From Okapia johnstoni (Eukaryota; Chordata; Mammalia; Artiodactyla; Giraffidae): a stretch of 64,000 nt of DNA. The position numbers were made by a program, and so were the translations under genes. The notes beneath the pieces were generated by a model. The model was not told the DNA's origin. It saw only the letters and a list, made by a program, of their open reading frames with translations, and did no database searches. The first letter of the stretch is position 1. Every line of letters begins with the position of its first letter. The stretch spans positions 26,448,001-26,512,000 of the forward strand of contig CM044314.1 in NCBI GenBank assembly GCA_024291935.2. Reading direction: 5' to 3'. Shown one piece after another: positions 1 to 11,882 of the stretch.

Positions 1-1928
1 GTCCCTTGTCAGAATGCAGTGGATATTACCCCCAGCAAAACCAAGGGGCTTATGCACCAAAGATGAAAGGGTACAAAATAGAAAGAGACAGGACCAAAGA
101 ATAAATATTGAATGGAATTTTCTCCTGCATGTACAGACTTTTTGCTATGAGGAAATAGACTTGTTCTTTGCTGAGCTTCTGCAGATTCGAGTATACTTAA
201 TACTGACGTATACTCGTCAAACCTATGAATATGATTTCTGGGGACAGGTGAACTCAGTGTAGTATATCAGAAATATCACACAGGAAAAACCCCTGGCAAA
301 TCCTGAGTGACCATAGCTTTTATCCACAACTCTTCCTCATCAGTCAGGTGAGTATCAGGAGAAGATATCTAATATCACTGCACATATAGGTAATCCATTA
401 CCCAAAAAATGAGATCTCATTGAATATCTGATAATTGAGCTGTGAATGTGTCAAAGCTTTTAATGAGTCATCAGAGTTTAATATCACTTAGAGTTTGTTG
501 TGAAGGAAAAATTTATCAGTTTGAGGAGGTTAATAATAGCCTTTATGTTAATCAAAACTGTTTTTCTTGTGTAATATTAAGACATTTAATGAACCATAAC
601 AGTATTGGTTCATGGACATTTACTAGAATAAGAAGATTTTTAAAAATAAGAAATAAATGGTATAAACTACAGTGTTGAATATATGTGAATATTTTCTTAG
701 TTTTCTGTTGTCTACATCAGTTTGTATGTGCATGCCACTTACATGTTTGTTTTATGTGTGTCCTGGAACTCTACAGCATTGTAATAGAATTATGTACCCC
801 TTATTTAGTAACCATTCTGATCAGCTGTGTATATTAATACATCATTTACATGTATACTAATAACAAATAAACCTTTCACAGGAAGTATCTGAAAATTCGG
901 AATCCTATACCACATTTCTTTTGTTGCCGCCTGACATGTGCATATAGGAAAGGCCATTTTTACTAAGCTGTCTTTTTTCAACAAAGACAAACCCTGTTTT
1001 CTGTGTACTTTTGTATTATCTCAGGATCACTAATACAAATATTGTGTTGAAGGCTACACACATACAAATTTATATAAATGCGTTTGTATTCTGCCTCTCT
1101 TCAATGTCACTGAATCCTTCCTCAGTCATATCAGATACACTGATAATCCATCCCTTAGGCATTCTTCATTTGTTGTGTTTTTCTTTATTTCCAGCATTTA
1201 AATTTTACTATAGTTTCTCTCTCTTCTGAACTAACCCAACTGATCTTGCATGTTATTTAGCTTTTTTTTAACAGTCATTTTATATGGTGTGTGCCATTCT
1301 CTGTCTGAGTTAAACAACTGCTTGGGTTCTTGTTTCTCCCTGCAGCTACCTATCTCTCCCGACTTTGGACTAGTTTTTTTCCCCGTAATCTCAGATATCT
1401 GATGTAGTCAAAAAAAGTTGTTAATTGAAACTCTTCCCAGCTATCTTCTTATTTAAGAATTGGAACAATGCTTTTTCCTGCTCTCTAATGATCTGAAATG
1501 TAACTCAGAGTTGTTAGTTGATTTTTGACATATGTTCCTGGGTAATTTGATATGGAAATGATGATAAAGTAATTGGATATTCATATATTTCAAATGCACC
1601 TTGATATTTATACAATAATTAAAGTTTTATTCAAAATAAATTAGAAACCTAAACAAAATAGCTAACAGTATAAACTTTCTATTGGGAAACATAGAAACTG
1701 CTTTGAAGCATGGAGAGATTTTTAAGGTGTAACACAAAGAATTGTGTGAGACATAAAAGCAAAAAAGATAAGCTGGAGTTTATTAAAATTTAAAGTGTTT
1801 GCTTTTCAAGATTTTATTTTGAAAACAAAAAAAAAAATCACAAATTGGGAGAAAATGTCTCTAATAGATATACCTGTCAAAGTACTGAAATTCACAATAT
1901 ACCATGTTCATAATGCAATAATTACAAG
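1..1928. other. AT-rich intergenic DNA, nothing assigned
   Basis: No splice-bounded exon, RNA gene or clearly recognisable repeat was found. Open frames here are short (under 100 codons), on both strands, with no similarity I recognise. Confidence 0.4.
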
Positions 1929-2049
1929 CCAGAATACTGGAGTGGATAGCCATTCCCTTCTCCAGGGGATCTTCCCAACCCAGGGATCGAACCCAAGTCT
2001 CCCACATTGCAGGCGGATTGTTTATCGTCTGAGTCCACCAGGCATGCCC
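1929..2049 (-). repeat. Bov-tA SINE fragment
   Basis: The stretch reads in reverse as the ruminant tRNA-Glu-derived SINE: the GGGATCGAACCC B-box-like core and the CCAGAATACTGGAGTGG body segment are both present. It is truncated and lacks the distal body. The flanks carry similar AATAATTACAA / AATAATACAA strings, a possible target-site duplication. Confidence 0.8.
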
Positions 2050-2089
2050 AATAATACAAACAACTCAGTTTAAATTGGAAAAAAGGATA

Positions 2090-3010
2090 AGATTAAAACA
2101 GGTATTTCACAGCAGAAGATACATAGATAGCCAGTAAGTACTAGAAAAGATTCCAAAGCTTTAGTCATCAGGGAAGTGTAAATTAAAAATACAATGCTAT
2201 AATGTGATAGCATTAAAAATCCATTTGATAGTTCCTTATAAAGGTAATGATACCTTATCTAAAACCAACCATTTCAATTCTAGGTGTTTACTCCCAGCAA
2301 AACTTAAATTATTGTAAAAAATAAAATAATTTTTTAAAAAGAATTGTATTAAAATGTTCATAGAATCTTTATTCATACTATCCCCGAGTTAGAAAGAACC
2401 AAAATGTCCATCAGCAGATAAATGTATAAATAGTGATGTTGCCTAACAATGGAATACCACTCAGTAGTGAAAATGGAGAACCTATTAATATTACACTAAT
2501 ACATGTAACAACATTAATAATAAGATCAGACTGGGCAAAGGAAGCCAGGAACAAGAAAGTAGAGCTGTATGATTCTATTTGTGCAAAATTCTAGGAAAGA
2601 CGTCTAATCTAAAGGGATAGGAAGCAGCCCATTGGTTGCCCTGGTGTGGGGTGAAGATTAATTTGGTAGGGGAACAAAGGAATGTTTTAATATGACAGAA
2701 AGTTCTACACAGATTGTGATGGTATTTACAAAGGTGTATAAATTCTCAAAACTCATCAAAAGGTATAAAAAATGCATGTTCATGTTAGTCGCTTAATCGT
2801 GTCCAACTCTTTGCAACCCCATGGACTGTAGCCTGCCAGACTCCATGGAATTCTCCAGGGAAGAATACCGGAGTGGGTTGCCATACTCTCCTCCAGGGGA
2901 TCTTCCCAACCCAGAGATCAAACCTTGGTCTCCTGCATTGCAGGCAGATTGTTTACCATCTGAGCCACATACTTATATAAATTATACATCAATATATGTG
3001 ATTTTAAAGA
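2090..3010 (+). mobile_element. Old L1 3' fragment (ORF2 end and 3' UTR), interrupted by a SINE
   Basis: The text follows the end of an ancient mammalian L1: the region encoding the ORF2 C-terminus (around 2390-2480, with the phrase AATGTCCATCAGCAGA), then a 3' UTR containing TGTATGATTCTATTTGTG. A Bov-tA at 2776-2968 splits it, after which the L1 tail (AAATTATACATCAATA) resumes. Heavily diverged, with no coding potential. Confidence 0.65.
2776..2968 (-). repeat. Bov-tA SINE inserted in an old L1
   Basis: In reverse orientation the copy starts at the tRNA-like head (GAGCCACAT side, about 2968) and ends at the TTAGTCGCTTAATCGTG side. CCCCATGGACTGTAGCCTGC and CAGGGGATCTTCCC-like body blocks are clear. 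Confidence 0.85.
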
Positions 3011-3059
3011 TTATAAAAGTGAATTTTGGATCTCCAGCATATTATGAGATTCAGATTCT

Positions 3060-3300
3060 GAATTCGTCACATGGCTCACTGGCTTTGCTACTTGTGTATT
3101 TATTCCCTTCTCCCTTCCATGTGGCTCTGTGACCTTGGGCAAGGCAATTCTCCTTTATATCCCTCAGTTTTCTCATTTGTGAGGGGTGCATAAGGATGGT
3201 AATTACCAACAATGCTTTTTGAGGGCATTTTCTGAGTTAATCTATGTCAGTCATTTTAAACAATGCCTGGCACAGAGTAAATGAGCAATAAGTAATAACT
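3060..3300 (+). repeat. MIR SINE
   Basis: Ancient core motifs of MIR are visible: CTGTGACCTTGGGCAAGGCA, CTCAGTTTTCTCATTTGTG, and the tail AATGCCTGGCACAGAGTAAATG. The 3' end abuts a later BovB insertion. Confidence 0.75.
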
Positions 3301-3311
3301 AACCATTATCT

Positions 3312-3671
3312 TTCAAATTATGGTGCTGGAGAAGACTCTTGAGAGTTCCTTGGACAGCAAAGAGATCAAACCAGTCACTCCAAAAGGAAATCAACCTTGA
3401 ATATTCACTGGAAGGACTGATGCTGAAGCTCCAATACTTTGGCCTCCTAATATAAAGAGCTGATTCATTGGAAAAGGCCCTGATGCTGGGAAAGATTGAG
3501 GGCAGGAGGAGAAGAATGCGACAGAGGATGAGATGGTTGGATGGCATCATCAACTCAATGGACATGAGTTTGAGCGAACTCTGGAGGACAGTGAAGGACA
3601 GGGAAGTCTGGTGTGCTGCAGTCCATGGGATAGCAAAGAGTTGGACTTGACTTAGCAACTGAACAACAACA
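3312..3671 (+). mobile_element. 5'-truncated BovB (RTE) LINE 3' end with perfect TSD
   Basis: The copy corresponds to the last about 360 bp of BovB: the ORF2 C-terminal stretch (GGTGCTGGAGAAGACTCTTG onward) and the terminal CAACTGAACAACAACAA. It is bounded by a perfect 11-bp direct repeat, AACCATTATCT, at 3301-3311 and 3672-3682, which is direct evidence of target-primed insertion. Short open frames on both strands here are remnants of BovB ORF2. Confidence 0.9.
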
Positions 3672-3682
3672 AACCATTATCT

Positions 3683-4517
3683 ATTTTACTACTGTTATTA
3701 AAAACAGAGCTTAAAGCAAGATTATAGCTGATAATAATAAAAAATACATTAGGCCTAAAGGAGATTAAGCCTTGATATAGGTGGGAATTCCTCATACTCT
3801 TGAGGCACTACTTTTTAATCTGATGATACAATTCCTGAAATTTTGGAAGCTTCAGACCTGTGCACTGGCCTGTGTACCTCAGCGAAAAATGTTTTCTAAG
3901 TGTCCAATTCCCAGGAAATTGCCTTTCCACAAAAGCAGGAAAATCACCACCTGTGACTATCTATCCCCTTGCCCTCAGAGCTTCTCTCTGATAGAAGTCT
4001 GAACTAAAGTGGAATATTGTCACTTGGGTTCTCTGCTACAAGTTCTTGCATCCAGGGTAAGAGTTACACAGCAGATGTATAAATATTCTAGACAGAAGTC
4101 ACACTTTAAGATAGTACCAGCAGCATACACACACACACCCTCTAATGGTCACTTAAGTGACCTAAGTCCTGTTTCCCTGCTGTACTGAAGGTGATTCCAT
4201 TAATGCCTTTTAACACAGGAACTGCATCTTGAGTTCTCTTGTGTACAGGAGTCACTTCATGGTGACCTCTCTGACGAAAGATTTAAAGATCAGCAGGTGA
4301 TTTGAAGGCATGAAAATTTGCAGTCTTTACCAGAGCTTATGTCAGAACCTTTAAAAGACACCATTTCAAATAGTAGATAGCCTCCTGCCAGGTTATAGAG
4401 TTTTGGGGGGCATAACTTGGGCCAGAGTTTGAGGACTCATCTTCAAGGTCAGTGGAGAATTTTGAGAAGGACCTTGAGATAAGATTGAGCTTGATGAGAC
4501 AAATTTGGAGAGTAGAG
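3683..4517. other. Intergenic, short CA repeat only
   Basis: A short (CA)n run lies at about 4126-4138. Nothing else in this interval could be assigned to a gene or repeat family. Confidence 0.4.
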
Positions 4518-4932
4518 TGACATACACTACCATGTGTAAAACAGTTAGCTAGTGGGAACCTGCTGTATAGCACAGGAAACTATGCTCGGTGCTCTGTGAT
4601 GACCTAGAGGGATGGGATGGGGAGGCGGAAGGGAGGTTCCTGAGGGAGGGGATGTATGTCACTTGGGTTGACATACAAAGCTGATACACTTTGTTGTACA
4701 TTAGAAATTAACAGTTCAATGCATGATACAGGGTGCTCAGGGCTGGTGCACCGGGATGACCCGGAGGGATGGGATGGGGAGGAAGGTGGGAGGGGGGTTC
4801 TGGAAGGGGAAAACATGTACACCCATGGTGGATTCATGTCAATGTATGGCGAAACAAATACAATATGGTAAAGTTAAAAAAAAAAAGAAATTAACAACAT
4901 TGTAAAGCAACATACTCCAATTAAAAAAAATT
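4518..4932 (+). mobile_element. L1 3'-UTR tail hosting a younger L1_BT insertion
   Basis: The segment begins with the ruminant L1 3' phrases GCTGTATAGCACAGGAAACT and GATGACCTAGAGGGATGGGA and ends with TTGTAAAGCAACATACTCCA plus A-rich DNA. It is split at 4713 by the next element. Noncoding. Confidence 0.8.
4714..4885 (+). mobile_element. L1_BT 3' end nested in older L1, with TSD
   Basis: The 3'-UTR block GGGATGACCCGGAGGGATGG, the GGTGGATTCATGTCAATG stretch and a terminal A-run identify the youngest bovine L1 3' end. It is flanked by an 11-bp direct repeat, AGAAATTAACA, at 4703-4713 and 4886-4896, proving insertion into the older L1 tail. The two similar short + strand ORFs here are GA-rich L1 UTR, not genes. 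Confidence 0.85.
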
Positions 4933-6155
4933 TTAATAGGAAAAAAATATTGAACTCAATTTTCAGAGGCCCCTCCATATTCCTAAGGGAAACTTACAGT
5001 CATCAGTGGTGAAGGCATGACTATACCTGTAAATGCTTCAGCAGTAGGTGAGATGAAATCAAATAGAGTGATGAGACAAAGTGGTTTTTTACTTGATAGT
5101 ATAACATTTTCATGTCAAAATTATTGGAACAGCGCAGAAACAAACAGTAGTCACAAGATACAGGAAAATAAATATAGAAAATTATAGTGAAAAGATGCAA
5201 TCATACTTAAGCATGCAACAGAAGCCACTAAGTGGCCATCAATTGTGAAACTTTATTCCCTGAACTAATGCTATATATCCACATATTTTAAATGGAAGTG
5301 AGAGTTTCAGGCCTTTGTTTTACAATTTACAGCATGTGTTTTGGTGACTTATCCTTGGAAAAAGCAAAACCCAATGTCTAATCTCTGTAGGAGGCTGAGC
5401 AATATCTTATCCTGAGTCCACAAGCCAAGTGTCTGTCCCATGGAAGCTCCTTTGTGGCTAGCAGGTCCTGGATATGAAGGTGGCCTTTGTGGCACAGATA
5501 GCACAGAGGCTGATGTCTCCAAACAAGCAAACCAGGTAGACTTCAGGGGCCTCCTGTAAAGCCCTGCTAGTACCACACTGGAAATACAAGCCAGGCTACA
5601 AGGTTTGAGCAACTTCCCAGATCAAAAATCTGTAATGGCTATTGAGGATCAGAAGCCTCTGGGATTTCTGATTCTGTCCCGATTTCACAGAGAACAATCC
5701 AGGGTAGATAACAATACGACGCTGAGGCAGCAGTGGTGGCACTCTCTTGCCACTGGTGCCAGGGGTTTTCAGGATCCTGGGGATCATGGTGTTTTTGCTG
5801 GTCTGCTTGCTGTACCACTTCAGGCTGTCAAGCAATGTTTCCTATACATCTGCCTTTTCTGTGTAATCTTAAAGAGCAAAGAGTAGCTTCTGTGCATGAA
5901 AGAGTGCACGACAGCTGCTGACACATACAATACTTAGCTCTGAACAACATCTAAGTGTGGACTTCTTTAAGCTTGGGCACATTACACCTACTTATCAATA
6001 ATAAAGGTTTATCAAAGGAAGGAGTACATGAATGATGTTTCTAACCAATACACCAGTCATTTGTTTTCATATTATTAATATATTTTTCTGGGGAAAAGTA
6101 TGAATACAGTTTTTAAAATAAGTCTGGTTTAGCCTATTTAATGAAGTTTTCCAAT
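4933..6155. other. Intergenic DNA with an unexplained minus-strand ORF
   Basis: Between 5349 and 5835 the minus strand carries two adjacent open frames (87 and 79 codons) in different frames. The region is less AT-rich than its surroundings and could be an old retrocopy, but no protein family is recognisable, there is no A-tail that can be tied to it, and no splice sites support it. No gene is called. Confidence 0.3.
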
Positions 6156-6588
6156 CTTTTCATATTATTTAGCTATAAACTCACCCCTTAGCAGTGTTTT
6201 CATTATATCCCATGATTTTGGTATAACTTTATCCTGTTGTGATTGTAGAAGAGATTTTGTATGATATCTATCTTTTTAAGTCTGCTGAGGCTTAATTTGT
6301 GGCCTAACATATAATCTCTTCTGGAAAATATCACATTGGACTTTGGATACAGTGTTCTGTATGTGTTAGATCTAGGTGGTTTATTGTGTTGTTCAAGTTC
6401 TCTATTTCTTTATGTATCTTCTGTCTTGTTGTACTGTTCATTAGTGAGGTACTAAAATCTCCCTATTATTATAGAAATGTTTGTTTCCCCCTTCAATTGT
6501 GTTTCTAAAGGCTACTTACCTCCCTGGGTATTTATGACTTTCTAAGTTCCCTTAACATATGTGACTGCTTTAGAATGCCCTACTTCTT
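6156..6588 (-). mobile_element. Antisense L1 internal fragment
   Basis: Reverse-strand L1 sequence is recognisable by phrases such as GTTCAAGTTCTCTATTTC and TACTAAAATCTCCCTATTAT, typical of the antisense of L1 internal coding sequence. Diverged with no open frame. A younger L1_BT tail is inserted at its right end. Confidence 0.6.
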
Positions 6589-6928
6589 TTTTTTTTTTTT
6601 TTTTAATAAATTTATTTATTTTAGTTGGGGGCTATTTACTTTACAATATTGTAGTAGTTTTTGCCATACATTGATATGAATCAGCCATGGGTACACATGT
6701 GCTCCCCCTCCCGAACCCTCCTCCCACCTCCCTCCCCATCCCATCCCTCCGGGTCATCCCAATGCTCCATCCCTGAGCATCTGTCCCATGCATAGAACAT
6801 GGAATGGTGTTCCGCTTCACATATGACAATATACATGTTTCAATGTTATTGTCCCAGAACGTCCCACCCTCACCTTCTTCCTCAGAGTCCACAGGACTGT
6901 TCTATGTATCTGTGTCTCTTATTCTGTC
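6589..6928 (-). mobile_element. L1_BT 3' end, antisense, with 13-bp TSD
   Basis: The element begins with a poly-T run (reverse of the A-tail) at 6589-6603, followed by the reverse complement of the L1_BT 3' UTR (CCATCCCTCCGGGTCATCCC). A perfect 13-bp direct repeat TGCCCTACTTCTT flanks it at 6576-6588 and 6929-6941. Short ORFs inside are UTR artefacts. Confidence 0.9.
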
Positions 6929-6941
6929 TGCCCTACTTCTT

Positions 6942-8626
6942 AAATGTCTGGCTCCCAAAAATGAAAAAAAAAAAGAAAAATTAAGGGAGAAAAATAAGTG
7001 CTGGACTTATACATCCTCTTGAAGTTGCTTCAGCCAGATAAAGAGGGGCTTGCAAGAATGGCAGCCTGCCTCTGTGTCCACACTTCTGTCATCAGAAGCA
7101 GTAGTCAGCAGTAAAAGAAGATTTCCAATATTTGGGGGTCAGGCTCCTTATTGCTCACCCCAGATCCACAAGCCAAATGAAAACTGCTTCAGGGACATGT
7201 TCATGGTTGTCTGCAACAAGGTTGAAGGTGTGTGAGATGAGTAACTGCTATGGTGCTAAAAGCTGAAATTGACTAAAATCAACTTCAATTTATAGGACCA
7301 ACCCTTCTCCAGGAATAGCAAATCTTCAATAGCCTCCAAAATAGTTACATCTGACAGATTCTGCCAGCATAATTCTTGTCTGGATAGGCAGATAGATTCC
7401 TGGTCCTTCCTAACCCCACCATCTTCCCTCTAGCTCCACCTCCTTTTCATATTATTTACATTTACAATGGTTAATTATTTATTTAAGGGACAATGCTATG
7501 TTTTGTTTCTATAACAGCATCTTTCACCATATAAATTCTACTACTTATTTCTGAATGTTCTCCAGTTTGTGGCTTGGAAGTTCTCAGAGCTTAAGTCAAT
7601 ATCCTCAATCACTGGAAAGCCAAGTATATTGTTTCTAGGAAGCTAAATGGTTTAGTCAGTTTTGATGTATGATTTATGTTTTATTTTATCTACAGGATTA
7701 TTCTTTAAATCCATGGGAAAGACTTTTAGTTTGGAGGGGGTAGTTTTCTGAGAGTTAAATCTTCCCTACCCAATTATCTGGCAATCCTACTGTAATTAAT
7801 TTCACTCTATCTGGTGAGTCCTGTTAAGACTATTTGTGAAATTTAATTATGGGAGACTTACCATCTTTTATTTCCCAAATCAGACATGGCTTTCAGGTGG
7901 CTGCTGTGGAAGGACTGTTTAATGCAGGTAAACCAAAGTCCCCCTGAATGCCTGTGGACCATTGAGCAGACAAGCTTTTCATGAAAAGTTAGTATCTTTT
8001 ATTTTTTTCACAAATCACCACAGCTAATTAGCATTGCCTCCTTTAAGTTTCTTATTGGCATTTGTTAATCAAACTTAACCCACCATATGAAATAAGCATG
8101 TTGTATTTTAAACTAAGAAAGGAGGGAAATGTGAAGAGCAATATTACTGAGCAATGTCACTCAAATTTGATATACTTATTACAATGACATTCATCTTTGT
8201 GTCTTAGCTTCTGAATGTGTTTGGTGTAGTGGATAACTTTGGCAATTTGATGGTCCTTCTTGATGATGTTTTTACATGCATAAAGCATAATAGGGTTACA
8301 ATGAAAACCAAATGTCCTAAAAGAAAGGAATGAAATATTTTTAAAAATAATTTGTGGTATAGAAGTAAATGTGATACTTTACTAATACATGAGATACCCA
8401 GATCTCTTGTGAGATATATAAACTGTCATAATTTCAAAGTAGAGATGAGCCAAGCAATATTTCTAAATACTTATAACTACTCATATGTGATACATGAGAA
8501 TATTTATGATTTCTATTTGTGACAGAGTGATACGTACTTTGACACTTTGAATATTTGTTGCCCATGTTCATAATTGAAGGAATAGATAAGTTTTAATAAG
8601 GGCTGGTTACATTTAGGATGTACTTT
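6942..8626. other. Intergenic, nothing assigned
   Basis: Mixed unique-looking DNA. Around 7020-7440 it is less AT-rich and could be an old repeat, but no family is recognised. No gene evidence. Confidence 0.35.
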
Positions 8627-8738
8627 GGGGAGTTCACTGGTGGCTTAGGGGATGGGTTCACTCCCATGGCCTGGATTCAGTCCCTGGTAGGGGAACCGAG
8701 ATCCCACAGGCCACAATATGGCCAAAAAAAAAAAAAAA
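8627..8738 (+). repeat. CHR-type tRNA-Glu SINE
   Basis: The copy starts GGGGAGTTCACTGGTGGC, carries the CAGTCCCTGGTAGGGGAACC block with the B-box-like core, then CCACAGGCCACAATATGGCC and a 15-bp A-tail. This is the short artiodactyl CHR/SINE2 form. Confidence 0.8.
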
Positions 8739-8741
8739 GTA

Positions 8742-8995
8742 ATTTTGAGTGACCTCAGTAAGATGGAAAAGTAGGTGGTCCCTGACCTTAGTCCTCCTTA
8801 GAGGAAGACTGACTAGCAACTATCTAGAGACAAGATACCTTTGTGAAAATTCCAGAACCCAGAGGTAAGACTGAAGCACTCTCCTTGGACCAAAGACAAA
8901 AAAAGGCGGGGGGGGGACCACATTAGAAGGGCAAGAGCAGCAGTTTCACTTTGATCATATCACCCCTTCCCAAGGCTGATACAGCACGGCATCAA
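8742..8995 (+). mobile_element. Possible older L1 5'-UTR start
   Basis: AAGATGGAAAAGTAGGTGGTCC followed by ACTAGCAACTATCTAGAGAC resembles the beginning of mammalian L1 5' UTRs. It stops where the L1_BT below begins, so it may be a separate L1 head or part of a compound 5' UTR. Tentative. Confidence 0.35.
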
Positions 8996-10689
8996 GAGAG
9001 ATCTCTAGGGTTCTAAGATGGCGGAGGAATAGGACGGGGAGACCACTTTCTCCCCTGCAAATTCATTGAAATAACGTTTGAATGCTGAGCAAATTCCTCA
9101 AAACAACTTCTGAATGCTGGCAGAGGTCATCAGGCACCCAGAAAGGCAGCCCATTGTCTTTGAAAGGAGCTGGGACAAAATGTAAAAGATAAAAAGAGAG
9201 GCAAAAGAGGTAGGGATGGAGATCCATCCCGGGAAGGGAGTCTTAAAAAAGATAGAAGTTTGCAAACACCAGGAAACACTCTCACTGGGGAGTCTGTGGC
9301 GAGCCTTGGAATCTCAGAGGGCAACATTACCGGGAGGAAAAATAAATAAATAATTAATTAATTAAAACCCACAGATTACATGCCTAATGGCAACTCCCAG
9401 CAGAGTAGCAGCCCAGACTCTCGCATCTGCCACTAGCAAGCGGGGGCTGCACAGGGAGACACAGGCTGCATTGCTTAGGGTAAGGACCCAGCCTGAATGC
9501 CCCAAGGGAAATCTGAGGGAACTAACTTGAAATAACAACCCAGGTTGTGGGATAGCTATCCCACGAAAAGCCCTAACCTAAGACATTGCCAGGTCCGCTC
9601 ACAGAACAAAGGACTGAGCAGAGGTAGCTGGCTGCAGACCAGCCCATCCCCCACCGGAGGCAGGCAGGCAAGAGCAGCCAGAGCAGGAAGGGGGCAATCA
9701 CGGCCCCAGAGAGGCATCCTGTACCAAACTGCAAGCAGGCTTTGTTGCTAACCAAGACTTCTTGGGATTCTGGACAGTTGACATCTGCTGGGAGGATCGC
9801 AGCCAGAGATCTGTTCCCCACATGAGACACACGGCACACCTGAGAAGGCACGCCCATTGTACACCCAGAAAACCGAGTGGCTGGGATGGGGGGAGGCGAT
9901 AAGATGCAGCCTCCAACTGGGGCCGACTGCGCTAGCCAAGCACCTGGTCACCTGAGCTGCTCGGACCTGGGAAGTGCACAAAACGCAGGCCCAACCAAGT
10001 CTGCACCTTTTTGGAGTACCTAAGAACCTGAACCTGAGAGGTTCAGTGCAGGGAACCTGAGCGGGAAGTGCAGGCAACACAGGGCCCGCCTCAGACAGTT
10101 CCCAGCAAAGCAACCTAGAGCCTGAGCAGTGTAGACTGGGAAAGCATACATGCCGTGAGCAGGGCCAAACCCAGTGTGGCCGAGACAGTGCGAGCACTCC
10201 CAACACATGCCAGTGATATTTGTTTGCAGTGTGCCTCCCTCCCCACAGCACAACTGAACAAGTGAGCCTAAAAAAAGTGACCACCACCACCCCCTTGTGT
10301 CAGGGTGGAAATTGGACACTGACGAGACCAGCCAACAGAATAAGCTAAAATAAACAGAAGGAACCGCTTTGGAAGTGACAGGTGCAATAGATTAAAACCC
10401 TGTAGTTAGCACCGATTACATAGAAAGGGGCCTAGGATCTTGAAAAGTATAAGCTGGATCAAGGAACTATCTGAAAATGAACTGACCCCACCCTGTCCGC
10501 AACATCTCCAGAGAAAGTCCTAGATATATTTTTACTATTATCATTTTTTAAATTAAATTTTTTTTATATTTTTAAGTCCTATTACTCCTTTAATTTTCAT
10601 TTTTATAAACTACTATTGCAAAACCTACCATTTATACCTACTATTTATAACCTACCTTCCAAAAAAAAGGACCCTATTTTTAAAGCAAA

Positions 10690-10691
<2 letters not shown>

Positions 10692-10745
<54 letters not shown>
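10692..10745. repeat. (TA)n microsatellite in the L1 5' UTR
   Basis: About 27 uninterrupted TA dinucleotides sit inside the L1 5' UTR. The predicted ORF reading tandem Ile-Tyr over it is an artefact. Confidence 0.97.
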
Positions 10746-10750
<5 letters not shown>

Positions 10751-10909
10751 ATTTTTGTGACTTTGTTTTGTTTTTTTAATATTGTATTTTTGACATACAA
10801 TCTAACCTCTACTCTAGATTTTTAATGTTTGCTTTTTGGTATTTGTTATCAATTTTGTACCTTTAAGAACCCAGTCTTCAGTGCCCATTTTTACTTTGGA
10901 GCGAGATTA

Positions 10910-11345
10910 CTGGCTTGATTGCTCTCTCCCCCTTTTGACTCTCCTTTTTCTCCACCAGGTCCGCTCTATCTCCTCCCTCCCCCTTCCCTTCTCTACCTAA
11001 CTCTGTGAATCTCTTTGTGTGTGTTCCAGGCTGTGGAGGACACTTAGGGAATTGAATAGTGGCTGGATCTGTCTCTCTCGTTTTGATTCCCCCTTTTATC
11101 CTCCTGGCCACTTCTGTCTCCTTCCTCCCTCTTCTCTTCTCTGTATAACTCCGTGAACATCTCTGAGGGATCCAGACTGTGGAGAGCACATAGGGAAGTG
11201 ATTACTGTCTAGCTTGCTCCCTCCCCCTCTTGATTCCCCCCTCTTCTCCTCCCAGTCACCTCTATCTCCCTCCTCCCACTTCTCTTCTCCATGTAACTCT
11301 GTGTACCCCTCTGGGTGTCCCTCACTGTGGAGAAACTTCATCATT
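10910..11345 (+). repeat. Three about 147-bp tandem units in the L1 5' UTR
   Basis: Three diverged copies begin at equivalent points near 10935, 11083 and 11230 (TTGACTCTC / TTGATTCCC / TTGATTCCC). Each contains a pyrimidine-rich block, then TAACTCTGTGAA-like and GGCTGTGGAG-like blocks (GACTGTGGAG in the second). The period is 147-148 bp. Tandem monomers are a known way L1 5' UTRs build promoters; promoter function here is inferred. Confidence 0.85.
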
Positions 11346-11882
11346 AACCTAGATGTTTTATCATCATTGCTCTATAGATGGAGAATTCTTCAGGCTACTG
11401 TAAGAATAAGACTGAAAAACAGAGGCAGGAGGCTTAAGTCCAAATCCTGAGAACACCAGAGAACTCCTTACTCCAGGGAACATTAATCGATAGGAGCTCA
11501 TCAATAGCCTCCATACCTACACTGAAACCAAGCACCACCCAAGGGCCAACGTGTTCCAGAGCAAGACATACCACACAAATTCTCCAGCAACACAGGAACA
11601 TAACCCTGAGGTTCAATATACAGGCTGCCCAAAGTCACACCAAGTCCATTGACATCTCAAAACTCACTACTGGACGCTTCATTGCACTCCAGAGAAAAAA
11701 TCCAGCTCCACCCACCAGAACATCGACACAAGCTTCCCTAACCACGAAACATTGACAAGCCATCTGTCCAACCCCACCCACAGCGAGGAACCTCCACAAT
11801 AAAAAGGAACCTCCACAATAAAGAGGATCCACAAACTGCCAGAATACAGAAAGGCCACCCCAAACACAGCAATATAAACAAG

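Noticed and set aside
9748..10290. 180-codon minus-strand ORF
   Set aside because: Lies antisense within the L1_BT 5' UTR and has no recognisable domain.
10616..10825. ORF with repeated Ile-Tyr
   Set aside because: Translation of the (TA)n microsatellite.
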